From NCBI GenBank assembly GCA_009838735.1, contig VXQZ01000030.1, positions 1-64,000 on the forward strand: a stretch of 64,000 bases of DNA. The letters run 5' to 3'. The notes under the pieces were generated by a model. The model did no database searches. It was not told where the DNA came from and saw only the letters and a list, made by a program, of their open reading frames with translations. Both the position numbers and the translations under genes were made by a program. Of the stretch, positions 26,167 through 35,624 are shown one piece after another (the first letter of the stretch is position 1; every line of letters starts with the position of its first letter). This stretch comes from Chloroflexota bacterium (GTDB lineage: Bacteria > Chloroflexota > Dehalococcoidia > Bin125).

Positions 26167-27389
26167 CAGTCGTTCAGAAGTACGGCGGCACGTCGGTCGG
26201 TTCTGTCGAGCGGCTGCGGAACGTCGCGCACCGCGTCGCAACGAGGGCGACCGACGGTGAGCGACTGGCTGTCGTGGTTTCGGCGATGGGCAAGACGACG
26301 GACGATCTGCTTTCGTTGGCGCATGAAGTTAATCCGCGACCGCCGCGCCGCGAGACCGATCTGCTCATGGCCACAGGCGAGATGGTCTCCAGCGCGCTGC
26401 TCACGATGGCACTGGTGGAAATGGGATGTCCGGCGGTCGCCCTGACCGGCGCCCAGGCGGGCATGTTTACCGACGACAGCTTCGGCCGGGCGCGGATTCG
26501 CGGAATCGATACCTGGAGGGTTGAGGAGGAATTCTCGGAAGGACACGTCGTGGTCGTGGCCGGGTTTCAGGGACAAAGCCCGCAGGGGGACTATGCAACT
26601 CTGGGCCGCGGCGGTTCGGATACCTCAGCGGTGGCGCTGGGCGCGGCCCTTCACGCGACACAAGTTGAGATTTACACCGATGTCGAAGGGATATATACGA
26701 CCGATCCGCGCATAGAACCGAATGCTCGATGCCTTCGCGATGTTGCCTCCGAGGAAATGCTCGAAGCTGCGCAGCAGGGCGCCGGTGTCATGCATCCGCG
26801 AGCGGTCGAGTTGGGATTGTTGTACGACATACCGATCCTGGTGGCGTCTTCACAGGCGGAGTTCGGCTCTGGCAGGGGGACGTTGATCCACAGGGAGGTT
26901 CAGATGGAGCCTGAAAATCGAGTGCGGACGATCGCCCTGGATCGCGATGTGGCATCGGTCACCTTGCGTCATGTGCCGGACCGCCCGGGAATTGCTGCGC
27001 AACTGTTCGGTCCGCTGGCTGACGCCGGGATTTCGGTCGACACCATCGTGCAGAACGCCTCGGAGCTCAACCTGACCGACCTGACATTCACGGTCTCAAA
27101 GGACGACTGTGACCAGACGGAAGAGCTCAGCCGACCGTTGGCAAGTGAACTGGGCGCAGCCGACGTGTTGTTCAAGCACGACCTGGTCAAGGTCTCGCTG
27201 ATCGGCACAGGCATGCAGTCCGGTCCCGGCTACGCCGCGACCATGTTCCGCTCGCTGTCTGAAGCGGGGATAAACATCGAGCTCATCACCACATCCGAGA
27301 TTCGGATTACCTGTCTGGTGCAGTCCGAACGGGGTGAAGAAGCAGTCCGCGTGCTGCACTCAGCCTTCCATTTGGACGAAGAGATCTAA
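26163..27389 (+). CDS. lysC: Aspartate kinase
   Basis: Commits aspartate to lysine, threonine and methionine synthesis. Kinase core has VQKYGGTSVGS at 4-14 and GRGGSDTSAVALGAAL with EIYTDVEGIYTTDPR; the C-terminal 150 residues contain two ACT domains (VPDRPGIAAQLFGPLADAGI and SGPGYAATMFRSLSEAGI), the usual site of lysine/threonine feedback. 408 residues. GTG start overlapping thrB. End of the thrB-lysC run. Confidence 0.96.
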   Translation: MTVVQKYGGTSVGSVERLRNVAHRVATRATDGERLAVVVSAMGKTTDDLLSLAHEVNPRPPRRETDLLMATGEMVSSALLTMALVEMGCPAVALTGAQAGMFTDDSFGRARIRGIDTWRVEEEFSEGHVVVVAGFQGQSPQGDYATLGRGGSDTSAVALGAALHATQVEIYTDVEGIYTTDPRIEPNARCLRDVASEEMLEAAQQGAGVMHPRAVELGLLYDIPILVASSQAEFGSGRGTLIHREVQMEPENRVRTIALDRDVASVTLRHVPDRPGIAAQLFGPLADAGISVDTIVQNASELNLTDLTFTVSKDDCDQTEELSRPLASELGAADVLFKHDLVKVSLIGTGMQSGPGYAATMFRSLSEAGINIELITTSEIRITCLVQSERGEEAVRVLHSAFHLDEEI

Positions 27390-27652
27390 CTCGAGACCCG
27401 GGCCTGGTGGAATCTGCAGGGGCAGCCCTTGTAGATGCTCGGCGCGTTTGGCGACCACCTTGGGAAGAACCACTTAGGTCCTTTCCCTGATTCCACACGT
27501 TGGAACTTGTGCCCACGATGTTTCCACCTCGTACCCACTACGCGCCACCACGATGTTCACCGATTGCCTTTGGGCATCTTCCGTTCTTTCGGGCGTGAGG
27601 CGAGTCTGGCACGAGCGAAACGTGCGATGATTTGGTTGGGATAGTCCGGCTT
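27390..27652. other. Gene-free gap before dnaE
   Basis: 263 bases with no supported gene. It contains an imperfect hairpin just after lysC (27414-27421 with 27427-27434, two G-T pairs), a 15-base palindrome TTCCA-CACGT-TGGAA at 27491-27505, and two near-copies of CCACGATGTTTCCACC at about 27513 and 27550. GATAGT at 27639-27644 could be a -10 box placing the dnaE start codon close to the transcript end. Purpose of the repeats is unknown. Confidence 0.5.
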
Positions 27653-30600
27653 ATGTTCGCTCACCTGCACACGCACACTGAGTACTCGGAGTTGGACGGG
27701 CTGTCGAAAATTCCAGCGTTGGCGGCTCGGGCGAAGGATCTCGGGCAGGAAGCTCTGGCGATCACCGATCACGGGAATCTGTATGGCGCAGTGGAGTTCT
27801 ATCGGGCCTGTGAGAGGGAGGGACTTCGGCCTGTCCTGGGGATGGAGGCGTACATCGCGCCAGGCAACCGTCGAGATCGCTCAGATGGTCGCGAGGCGGC
27901 ATCGAACTCGTTCCATCTGGTTCTCCTGGCGCAGAACAACATCGGCTGGCGCAATCTGATCCAGCTGTCCACTCGCGCGCATCTGGAAGGCTTCTACTAC
28001 CGTCCACGTCTCGATCGGGAGTTGTTGGCCGAATACTCGGACGGGCTGATCGTGCTTTCTGGCTGTCCATCCTCGGAGTTGCAGCGGGCGCTCCAACGCG
28101 AGGATCTGGCCGAGGCGCATCGAGTGATCGACTGGTATCGCGATGTCTTCGACGATCGCTACTTCTTCGAAGTTCAGCGCCACGACGAGCTGCCGCAGTT
28201 CGAACCACAGCTGCGTCAGACGGTGTCGATTGCGCAGGAACTGGGTGTACCGCTGGTGGCAACGCAGGATGCGCACTACTGCGAGCCAGGCGATCACGAT
28301 GCGCACGACTTGCTGCTTTGCATTGGCACCAACGCCGTGCGGACCGACGAGAAGCGGTTCCGCTTCGATGGTGAGGATTTCTACCTCACGTCGGAGCGGT
28401 ACATGCTGGACAATTTCAGCGATCTGCCCGAGGCCGTGACCAACACGCAACTCGTGGCCGAGCGTTGCGACGTCAAGCTCGATTTCGACCGCCTTCGGCT
28501 TCCGCAGCCGGACATCCCCCAGGGCAAGACGGCGCTTGAGCACCTGACCGAGATCGCCTACCGGGGCCTGGACCAGCGCTACGGGCATCCGCCCCAAAGC
28601 CATCAAGACCGCCTGGAGTATGAACTTCACGTGATCAAGGAGACAGGATTTGCCGAGTACTTCCTGATCGTGATGGACTTTGCGCATTTCGCCCGCGACC
28701 GCGGGATCGCGCGGGCAGTGCGAGGTTCGGCAGCGGCCAGTCTGGTGCTCTATTGCCTCGACATCACCGACATCGACCCGATGGCGCATGACCTGGTTTT
28801 CGAGCGATTCCTCAATCTCGAGCGCCGGGAAATGCCTGATATTGACATGGATTTCGCCGACAACCGGCGCGACGAGGTCATTCGATACGTGGCGGAGAAG
28901 TATGGGCGCGATCGTGTAGCGCAAATCATCACCTTCGGCACGTTGGGAGCGAAGGCGGCGATCCGGGATTCAGGGCGGGCGCTGGGTGTGCCGCTGGGCG
29001 ACACCGACCGTGTCGCGCGGATGGTGCCAAACCAGCTCAACATCTCGGTTGAGGACGCGATCGGGCAGTCGCAAGATCTGCGGCAGGCGCAGCAAAGCGA
29101 TCCAACGCTCGCTGAGCTGCTGTCCTTCGCGCAGCGGCTCAACGGGGTGGTGAGGAACACGTCGACGCATGCGGCGGGCGTCGTGATCTCGCAGGAACCG
29201 TTGGCTGAGAATGTCCCACTACGCCGACCGGTGAATGAGTCCGCGGACGGCGACTGGATCCCGATGACGCAGTGGGGAATGAACGAGGTGGCGGCGGTCG
29301 GACTGTTGAAGATGGACTTCCTCGGTCTGACGAATCTGACGATTCTCGAGGAGGCGGTGGCGTTGGTGAGCGAGCACGAGGGCGTGGATATCGACTATCT
29401 GAACCTGCCCGACGGAGACCCGAAGACCTATGAGCGGCTGGGCGCTGGCGATACGTTCGGAGTGTTTCAGCTCGAGTCGGGTGGTATGCGCCGAGTCGTC
29501 GAGGACCTGAAGCCAACTTCAATCCGCGACCTCGCGGCGCTGTTGGCCCTCTACCGGCCAGGACCGATGGAGCACATTCCCCGATTCATTGATAGCAAGC
29601 ACAAACGGGTCGCGGTGACGTACCCACATCCCGACCTCGGTGAAATCCTCGATGACACCTACGGAGTGATCGTCTACCAGGACCAGGTGCTGCACATCGC
29701 TCGCAAGTTCGCCGGCTTCACGCTGGGACAGGCCGACATCATGCGCAAAGCGATGGGCAAGAAGGATGCCGAGGTGATGGAGGGCGAGCGCGGGAACTTT
29801 CTTGAGGGCGCGTTGGCGAACGGTTATACGGAGCACGATGCCGAAACGATCTTCGAGCTGATCGAGCCGTTCGCCGGCTATGCCTTCAACAAGGCGCACG
29901 CGGTCTCCTATGCCGCCATCGCCTATCAGACGGCCTGGTTCAAGGCGAACTATCCGGCGCCCTACATGGCGGCGGTGCTGCGAGCGGCTGCGGGCAACAG
30001 CGATCGGGTCCGAGAAGCGGCCGCAGAATGCGGTCGACTGGGGATTCCGCTGCTACTCCCAGATGTCAATCGATCCGAGGCCACGTTCACCCTGGAGAAG
30101 ATGGCCGATGGACGCAGCGCGATCCGATTCGGGCTGGGAACCATCAAGAACGTCGGCCAGGCGGCCGTTGAGCCCCTGATTGTGGATCGCAAGGAGCATG
30201 GCCCGATCCAGGGGGCGAGCGATCTTGCCGAACGGCTGGACTCGAAGACGATGAATCGACGGGCACTGGAAGCACTGGCCAAGGCGGGAGCCTTCGATTC
30301 GATCGAATCGCGCGGCGCAATGGTCGCCGCGGCTGAAGACATCATCAAACGCGCACGCCGAGCCCAGGAGTTGCGAGACAGCGGCCAGACATCAATGTTC
30401 GACCTCTTCGGGACCGAAGTCGAGACGCCCACGCCAGCAGTCGAACTCGAAGAAGGCATGGACGCGACGCATCACGAGCAACTGAACTGGGAGCGGGAGC
30501 TGCTTGGCGCATACGTCTCCGAACATCCGCTGCAAGCGGCGACCCGGGCCTTACAGGGCCGCGTCGACGCCCAGTTGGCAGAGTTGACTGAGGACATGGC

Positions 30601-31378
30601 CGGCAACACACAGACGGTTGCCGGTCTCGTCAACAGCGTCCGACAACTGACGACACGCAAGGGTGATCCGTTCGCCGCGATCATGCTGGAAGATCTCTCG
30701 GGCACGGCCGAAGTGACAGTGTGGCCGGATCAGTGGGCGCTCACCAGGCAGGTGTGGGAACCGAACCAGATTGTCTTGACCACGGTCAACATTCGCACGC
30801 GGATGGATCGGCTGACGTTGGCCGTGCAGTCGGTCGAGCCGTGGAGCGAGCAGATGTCGACAACATCGGCCGTGCCGACGGGGGCAGCTGCGGAACCGTT
30901 GGGTGGTTCGGGCGCGGTCGTGGTTCCGCCAATCCGACCGGCGCCACCTCCTCCGTGGATGTCGAAGCCTCGTCAGCCGCTGGAGCTCACCGAACCGATC
31001 AAACCTGCGGTGGACCCAGCTCTTCCGGCATCGATGCCAGGGAAGGCGGCCGAACCTGAAGTAGTGACAGCAGGATCTGCCTTGTGGATCACGATTGACG
31101 AGTCGGGAGACGAAGCGGCTGACGTGCTCTTGATGGACCAGCTCGAAGGCGGATTGAAATCGATGAAGTTGATGCACGCCGGGGACGCTCCGGTGTACCT
31201 GCGGATTCGCCATGGAGAACGAGTCGAAGTGATGGTCTGCTCGGACGACTGGCGATTGCAGGCCAACGAGCAGGTCGTGCAGATGGTCTCCAACACGCTT
31301 GGCGACCGAGGCAGCGTCAACGTCGCCGAGCTGCCGGTCCCGGCGGCGCACACTGGTGACAGCGCGGCTGGCTTGTAA
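27653..31378 (+). CDS. dnaE: DNA polymerase III alpha subunit
   Basis: Replicative polymerase, 1,241 residues. N-terminal PHP domain begins FAHLHTHTEYSELDG with its metal-binding histidines and ITDHGNLYG, so it may keep proofreading-type metal sites. Palm catalytic aspartates lie in PDIDMDF at 395-401; GSAAASLV and the KMDFLGL segment are typical. A helix-hairpin-helix region and an OB fold (TVAGLVNSVRQLTTRKGD) follow. Near residue 1090 there is a proline-rich linker, then a C-terminal domain. ATG 27653 gives the family start; a TTG 7 codons earlier is less likely. Confidence 0.97.
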   Translation: MFAHLHTHTEYSELDGLSKIPALAARAKDLGQEALAITDHGNLYGAVEFYRACEREGLRPVLGMEAYIAPGNRRDRSDGREAASNSFHLVLLAQNNIGWRNLIQLSTRAHLEGFYYRPRLDRELLAEYSDGLIVLSGCPSSELQRALQREDLAEAHRVIDWYRDVFDDRYFFEVQRHDELPQFEPQLRQTVSIAQELGVPLVATQDAHYCEPGDHDAHDLLLCIGTNAVRTDEKRFRFDGEDFYLTSERYMLDNFSDLPEAVTNTQLVAERCDVKLDFDRLRLPQPDIPQGKTALEHLTEIAYRGLDQRYGHPPQSHQDRLEYELHVIKETGFAEYFLIVMDFAHFARDRGIARAVRGSAAASLVLYCLDITDIDPMAHDLVFERFLNLERREMPDIDMDFADNRRDEVIRYVAEKYGRDRVAQIITFGTLGAKAAIRDSGRALGVPLGDTDRVARMVPNQLNISVEDAIGQSQDLRQAQQSDPTLAELLSFAQRLNGVVRNTSTHAAGVVISQEPLAENVPLRRPVNESADGDWIPMTQWGMNEVAAVGLLKMDFLGLTNLTILEEAVALVSEHEGVDIDYLNLPDGDPKTYERLGAGDTFGVFQLESGGMRRVVEDLKPTSIRDLAALLALYRPGPMEHIPRFIDSKHKRVAVTYPHPDLGEILDDTYGVIVYQDQVLHIARKFAGFTLGQADIMRKAMGKKDAEVMEGERGNFLEGALANGYTEHDAETIFELIEPFAGYAFNKAHAVSYAAIAYQTAWFKANYPAPYMAAVLRAAAGNSDRVREAAAECGRLGIPLLLPDVNRSEATFTLEKMADGRSAIRFGLGTIKNVGQAAVEPLIVDRKEHGPIQGASDLAERLDSKTMNRRALEALAKAGAFDSIESRGAMVAAAEDIIKRARRAQELRDSGQTSMFDLFGTEVETPTPAVELEEGMDATHHEQLNWERELLGAYVSEHPLQAATRALQGRVDAQLAELTEDMAGNTQTVAGLVNSVRQLTTRKGDPFAAIMLEDLSGTAEVTVWPDQWALTRQVWEPNQIVLTTVNIRTRMDRLTLAVQSVEPWSEQMSTTSAVPTGAAAEPLGGSGAVVVPPIRPAPPPPWMSKPRQPLELTEPIKPAVDPALPASMPGKAAEPEVVTAGSALWITIDESGDEAADVLLMDQLEGGLKSMKLMHAGDAPVYLRIRHGERVEVMVCSDDWRLQANEQVVQMVSNTLGDRGSVNVAELPVPAAHTGDSAAGL

Positions 31379-31401
31379 ATGATGCACAGGTTTTCTATAG
31401 T
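31373..31401 (+). promoter_or_regulatory. Candidate promoter for rplI-dnaB
   Basis: TTGTAA at 31373-31378 and TATAGT at 31396-31401 are 17 bases apart, matching sigma-70 consensus at four and five of six positions. It overlaps the dnaE stop codon. A perfect TTGACA at 31440-31445 follows but has no good -10 at the right distance. The 118-base gap before rplI is otherwise empty and relatively AT-rich. Confidence 0.55.
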
Positions 31402-31496
31402 GAACTTGCGTTCGAATGTGTCAATGTGTGTTGGGTTGCTTGACATGGGTCGGTATGGTGTTCAGGTATGTCTGACGGATCGAGTGGAGCAAACTG

Positions 31497-32072
31497 ATGA
31501 AGGTCGTGTTCTTCGAAGAGGTCGAGGGGACCGCGCTGGTCGGGGAAATCAAAGAAGTCAAGAACGGATTCGCGCGGAACTATCTGCTGCCGCGCGGTCT
31601 GGCCGGACCGACGAGCCACAACAATCTGGTCCGGGCGGAACGGTTGGCCAAGGCCGATGCGATCCGGCAGGAGAAGCTGGACGGCGAGGCGACCCCGGTA
31701 GCGACCGCGATCGCCGGCGCGGAAATGACGTTCCAGGCACGTGTGGGCGAACAGGGTCGGCTGTTCGGCTCGATCACCGCTCGCGACATTGCCGAGCGGC
31801 TGACAGAGCTTGCCACGGCTTCGGTACCGGGCTCCACCATCGAGCATCGGCAGGTGCTGCTGCCACAGTCGCTGCGCTCGCTGGGCACAGAGGAAGTGCG
31901 GGTCCGACTGACCCGCAACGTCTCCGCCGCAGTCACAGTGATCGTCGAGCCCGACGCCGACAGCGCCGATCTGAGCTTCGACGAGATCGTTGCCGAAATC
32001 GACGAGGCGGAAGCAGTGGAAGCGGAAGCAGAGGCGGAAGCCGCCGAAGAAGCGGAGCCGATCGAGGCTTAG
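31497..32072 (+). CDS. rplI: Ribosomal protein L9
   Basis: 50S protein of 191 residues. N-terminal domain VFFEEVEGTALVGEIKEVK and NGFARNYLLPRGLA, a central helix, and the C-terminal domain with GRLFGSITARDIAE are standard. The last 40 or so residues add a Glu/Ala-rich acidic tail absent from the typical 148-residue form. Followed by dnaB, the common pairing, but away from rpsF-ssb-rpsR. Confidence 0.95.
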   Translation: MKVVFFEEVEGTALVGEIKEVKNGFARNYLLPRGLAGPTSHNNLVRAERLAKADAIRQEKLDGEATPVATAIAGAEMTFQARVGEQGRLFGSITARDIAERLTELATASVPGSTIEHRQVLLPQSLRSLGTEEVRVRLTRNVSAAVTVIVEPDADSADLSFDEIVAEIDEAEAVEAEAEAEAAEEAEPIEA

Positions 32073-32077
32073 CCTCG
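32063..32077 (+). terminator. Hairpin over the rplI stop codon
   Basis: Perfect 6-bp inverted repeat CGAGGC / GCCTCG with loop TTA, overlapping the rplI stop codon at 32070-32072. There is no T run, so it may slow ribosomes or stabilise the 3' end instead of terminating. dnaB starts 53 bases downstream. Confidence 0.35.
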
Positions 32078-32129
32078 GCCACACCGGTTGCCCTGGCCAG
32101 TCACGCGGCCCTCCCTGAGGGGAGCGGCC

Positions 32130-33617
32130 GTGGTTTCTAGCGATCCCACCTATGACGAGTTGGCTGACGAGTACGGTCAGAATGGCCGATCGCGTTCGGC
32201 TCCGCGCGGGGTGCCCCAGGACCAGGCGGCGGAGGAGTCGGTCTTGGGCGCGATCCTCGCCGAGCACGGCGTCTACGAGCGTCTGGCCGGCATGCTCGAA
32301 CCCGGCGATTTCATGGATCCGCGGCACAAGGCGATCTTCGCTGCAGTCCTCTCGGTCTTTGATCGCTACGAAGCGATCGATCAGATCACAGTGGCAGCCG
32401 AACTATCGAATCAGGGGCGTCTCCAAGAGGCGGGCGGACAGGCCTATCTGAATCAGCTGGTCTACGAGTTGCCGGCGACCGTCGGTGCGGAACACTACGC
32501 ACGGCTGGTGCAGCGCGCCTCGACCTATCGCGACATGATCCGCGCCGCCGGGGAGATCGGAGAACTCGCCTACCGCGCCGATCCCAACATCGGCGAGTCA
32601 CTGACTCAGGCGGTTGAACTGCTCTACGGAGTCAGAGGAGCGGATCGGCGGCAGGACTTCCGCCTGCTGCAGGATCTGCTCAGCGATGTGCTCGGAGAAG
32701 GAAGCGACGACGACACCGAAGCCGGAGGGCCCACGCGGACGGGATTCCAGGACCTGGACGCGCTGCTGAATGAGGGGATGCACGGATCGGACCTCATCGT
32801 CCTGGCTGCCCGACCGTCAGTGGGTAAATCGGCGCTCGCGTTGACCGTCGCGCGCAACGCGGCCATCGGACAGGAGCTGCCGGTTGCGATCTTCTCTTTG
32901 GAGATGTCGGCTGAACAAGTGGCGGCGAGGCTGGTCTCAGCGGAATCGCATGTGGAGAGCGCCAGACTTCGAGTGGGACGTCACACCGATGAGCAGGAGG
33001 GACAGATCTCGCGGGCGATCGGATTGCTGAGTCGGGCCGAGATTCACATCGATGACACGGCCGGACAGACACTGGCCGAGATCCGGGCCAAGTCGCGCAA
33101 TCTACACACCCGACTGCAAGAACAGGCCCACCGCCGCGGCAAGGGTCATGGGGGATTGGGTCTGATCATCGTCGACCACATTCAGCTCGTACATGGATTC
33201 TCGCGTGCCCCGGCGGACACCAATCGAGTGAGCGAGATCTCGTTGATTTCGCGAACATTGAAGGAGATCGCGCGAGAGCTGCAGATTCCAATCCTGGCGC
33301 TGTCTCAGCTGTCGCGGGCGGTTGAACGGCGTCATCCGCCCGTGCCGCAGCTGTCGGATTTGCGCGAGAGCGGCTCGATCGAACAGGATGCCGATGTCGT
33401 CGTGTTCATCTATCGCGAGGATATGTACGACCGGGATGAGTATCAGGACGACCTCGTCGACGCGGCCCACCAGGGACGCAATGAAGTGGCGCAGCTACTG
33501 GTTGCCAAGCATCGCCACGGCGCCGTTGGCAAGGTGGATGTTCGGTTCGTTCCGGCCGTAGCGAAGTTCGAGGACTTCTATGCGCAGCCTGAGCCCGGCA
33601 TGGATGAGTTCGGATGA
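32130..33617 (+). CDS. dnaB: Replicative DNA helicase DnaB
   Basis: Ring helicase at the replication fork, 495 residues. N-terminal domain with VPQDQAAEESVLGAIL; C-terminal RecA-like motor with Walker A ARPSVGKS at 227-234, SLEMSAEQ, Walker B IIVDHIQLV (usually DYLQL) and SQLSRAVERR, LRESGSIEQDAD. GTG 32130 has GAGGGGAG at 32117-32124; an earlier TTG in frame lacks one. No intein. The stop overlaps the start of the DnaD-like gene. Confidence 0.96.
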   Translation: MVSSDPTYDELADEYGQNGRSRSAPRGVPQDQAAEESVLGAILAEHGVYERLAGMLEPGDFMDPRHKAIFAAVLSVFDRYEAIDQITVAAELSNQGRLQEAGGQAYLNQLVYELPATVGAEHYARLVQRASTYRDMIRAAGEIGELAYRADPNIGESLTQAVELLYGVRGADRRQDFRLLQDLLSDVLGEGSDDDTEAGGPTRTGFQDLDALLNEGMHGSDLIVLAARPSVGKSALALTVARNAAIGQELPVAIFSLEMSAEQVAARLVSAESHVESARLRVGRHTDEQEGQISRAIGLLSRAEIHIDDTAGQTLAEIRAKSRNLHTRLQEQAHRRGKGHGGLGLIIVDHIQLVHGFSRAPADTNRVSEISLISRTLKEIARELQIPILALSQLSRAVERRHPPVPQLSDLRESGSIEQDADVVVFIYREDMYDRDEYQDDLVDAAHQGRNEVAQLLVAKHRHGAVGKVDVRFVPAVAKFEDFYAQPEPGMDEFG

Positions 33618-34303
33618 CGTTCGACGGCTTTCCCTCTGGTGCCCCGGTAACTCCACTGCCGCAAGGACTGTTACGCGACCTGGCTCCGATGATGAGCGAT
33701 CCGGCGGAGCTGATCGTGACGCTGTATGCGATTGAGGCATTGGCTCGAATGCGGCGATTCCCCCGCCGAATCCGCTGTGAGGATCTTCGCGAGCAACGAC
33801 CACTGATCGATGCGCTCGCCGGTATGTGTCCTCCGCGCGACGTGGATAGCGCGTTCGCCGACGGCCTGAGCGCGGCGGTTGAGCGCGCCACGTTGTTGGC
33901 CGGGCGCTCGGTCGACGACGGCAGATGGGTGGATTGGCTGGCGCTCAACGACGCCGACGGACGGCGGGCATTGGAGGCCGCTTCGATGCCCCCGGCTTCG
34001 GCCCAGGTGTACGGTCGGGAATCTGCCTACAGCACCGCGCCTGAGATCTGGCAGAGTGCGTTTGGGACGCCGGTACCGGCAATTCTGACCGAGGAGGTCA
34101 CAGCAGCAGAATCGCGCTACGGCTCGGACTGGTTGCACGACGCGTTCGCAGAGGCTGCAGCCAACGGCGTACGTAGCTGGCGCTACGTCCAGGCGATTCT
34201 GGAGCGATGGGAAATGGAGGGTCGCGATGGCGGAGATGCAACGGCTCGGCCCGCTGCTGGCGGGTTTGAATCGTCGCGCTACCGACACCTCTTCCGAGAG
34301 TGA
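33614..34303 (+). CDS. DnaD-like primosome protein
   Basis: 229 residues. The C-terminal third matches the DnaD/DnaB_2 domain pattern: a helix with ILTEEVTAAESRYGSDW, then NGVRSWRYVQAILERWEMEG, the motif used in Gram-positive primosome proteins to bind DNA and remodel origins. The N-terminal half is helical and unrecognised. It overlaps dnaB by 4 bases and the loader gene by 77, so helicase, DnaD-like protein and loader are translated together. Family call rests on the short conserved motif. Confidence 0.75.
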   Translation: MTFDGFPSGAPVTPLPQGLLRDLAPMMSDPAELIVTLYAIEALARMRRFPRRIRCEDLREQRPLIDALAGMCPPRDVDSAFADGLSAAVERATLLAGRSVDDGRWVDWLALNDADGRRALEAASMPPASAQVYGRESAYSTAPEIWQSAFGTPVPAILTEEVTAAESRYGSDWLHDAFAEAAANGVRSWRYVQAILERWEMEGRDGGDATARPAAGGFESSRYRHLFRE

Positions 34304-35624
34304 CTCTGTTGCGCTCATGCGCGACGAATCGCTGTGGACGGAAGACGGTTCGCCGAATTGCGAGACTTGCGGCGGAGCCGGCTACGTCCGGATCTCGAGG
34401 CCGATCGGTGACCCCGACTTCGGACGCGTCCGTCCGTGCGAGTGCCGACGGGCAGAGCAGGAGGCATTGACGGCTGCTCGGTTGCAACGTCTGAGCAACC
34501 TTGGCCCTCTGTCTGATTCCAGGTTGTCGGAAGAAGAGTCCGGGAGCGAGCCCGCTGCATCGGCGTGCCGATTCGCCGACGCAACCGATGACGATCCGGG
34601 TTGGCTGCTGCTGACCGGCGCCTCAGGTTCGGGGCGAACGCGGCTGTCGGCAGAACTGGCGAATCGGCGGATCGCCGACGGCCGGCCGGCGCTTTACTTC
34701 GTCGCTGCCGATCTGCTCGATCGGCTGCGATCGGCGATGAACGCGCCCAGCGGCGGAGATTTCTCCTACGCCCTGCTCTTCGAACATGTACGCGACGCCC
34801 CGTTCCTGATCCTCGACGACCTCGATTGCATCTCCCCGACCGATTGGGCGCGAGAGAAGCTGTTCCAGCTGCTCAATCACCGGCGAAACAGCGGTCGCCG
34901 GACGGTGCTGGTGTCGGAGACAGCGGACCTGTCTGCCATAGGTCTGCAGTCGTTCCTGACCATGGATGTGGTGCAGCTGGAACTGGGCGGAACGGCGACG
35001 GGACGACGATTTCGGGAGTTCGGCGGCATGTCCGAGGACGTGTTGGCCCAGTACACCTTCGACAGCTTCCGCGAGCAAGGACTGGGTGGTCGCGGAGATG
35101 CTGGCAATCTTGCGTGGGCAAAAGACCAAGTGTTCAACTGGGCGAGTAACCCAGGCGGCTGGTTGACTCTGTATGGCGCGCCGGGAGTCGGGAAGTCGCA
35201 CTTGGCTGCCGCGACTGCCAATCAACGCTTACGGGCGGGGAACTCCGTTTGCTTCGCTGTGGTCTCTGAGTTGTTGGATGAACTCAGATCTTCGTTCCGA
35301 GAGAGCGGTGAAGGACTCTATGAAGAGACTTTTCGTTGGCTCAAGGAAGTAGACTTCCTTGTCCTGGACGACCTGGGTGCTCAGAAGGAGTCCGAGTGGG
35401 TCATGGAAAAGCTCTACCAACTGTTGTCATTTCGCCATCTTCGTCGGCTACCCACGATGATTGTGATGAACATCATTCCAGATGAACTCGATCCCCGACT
35501 GGCCTCAAGGGTGATGGACTCAAGGGTGGGAATGTATCTGCACGTCCGTGGCATGGACTATCGGACCAAGAGGAAAACCGTCGAAGTTAAGCGAACTAAT
35601 CGCGGGTTTCGGCCGCGGGGGTGA
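34227..35624 (+). CDS. Two-headed DnaC/DnaI-like helicase loader
   Basis: 465 residues with two AAA+ loader-type ATPase domains in tandem. A zinc-ribbon-like N-terminus has CETC at 45-48 and CEC at 71-73. Domain 1 has a changed Walker A, GASGSGRT at 131-138 with Arg137 in place of Lys, and Walker B ILDDLD. Domain 2 has canonical GAPGVGKS at 317-324 and VLDDLG at 379-384, and is most like DnaC. Likely loads DnaB, given the neighbours. The ATG lies inside the DnaD-like gene. 3' end overlaps the convergent moaDE gene by 29 bases. Confidence 0.85.
   Translation: MAEMQRLGPLLAGLNRRATDTSSESDSVALMRDESLWTEDGSPNCETCGGAGYVRISRPIGDPDFGRVRPCECRRAEQEALTAARLQRLSNLGPLSDSRLSEEESGSEPAASACRFADATDDDPGWLLLTGASGSGRTRLSAELANRRIADGRPALYFVAADLLDRLRSAMNAPSGGDFSYALLFEHVRDAPFLILDDLDCISPTDWAREKLFQLLNHRRNSGRRTVLVSETADLSAIGLQSFLTMDVVQLELGGTATGRRFREFGGMSEDVLAQYTFDSFREQGLGGRGDAGNLAWAKDQVFNWASNPGGWLTLYGAPGVGKSHLAAATANQRLRAGNSVCFAVVSELLDELRSSFRESGEGLYEETFRWLKEVDFLVLDDLGAQKESEWVMEKLYQLLSFRHLRRLPTMIVMNIIPDELDPRLASRVMDSRVGMYLHVRGMDYRTKRKTVEVKRTNRGFRPRG

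Noticed and set aside
27435-27644. 69-codon frame in the gap before dnaE
   Set aside because: No ribosome site, Trp/His-rich composition unlike neighbours, and it runs through the palindrome and repeats.
27653-35624. Replication origin near dnaE/dnaB
   Set aside because: No dnaA, dnaN or cluster of DnaA boxes was seen; the G-to-C shift along the window follows individual genes and has no clear switch point.
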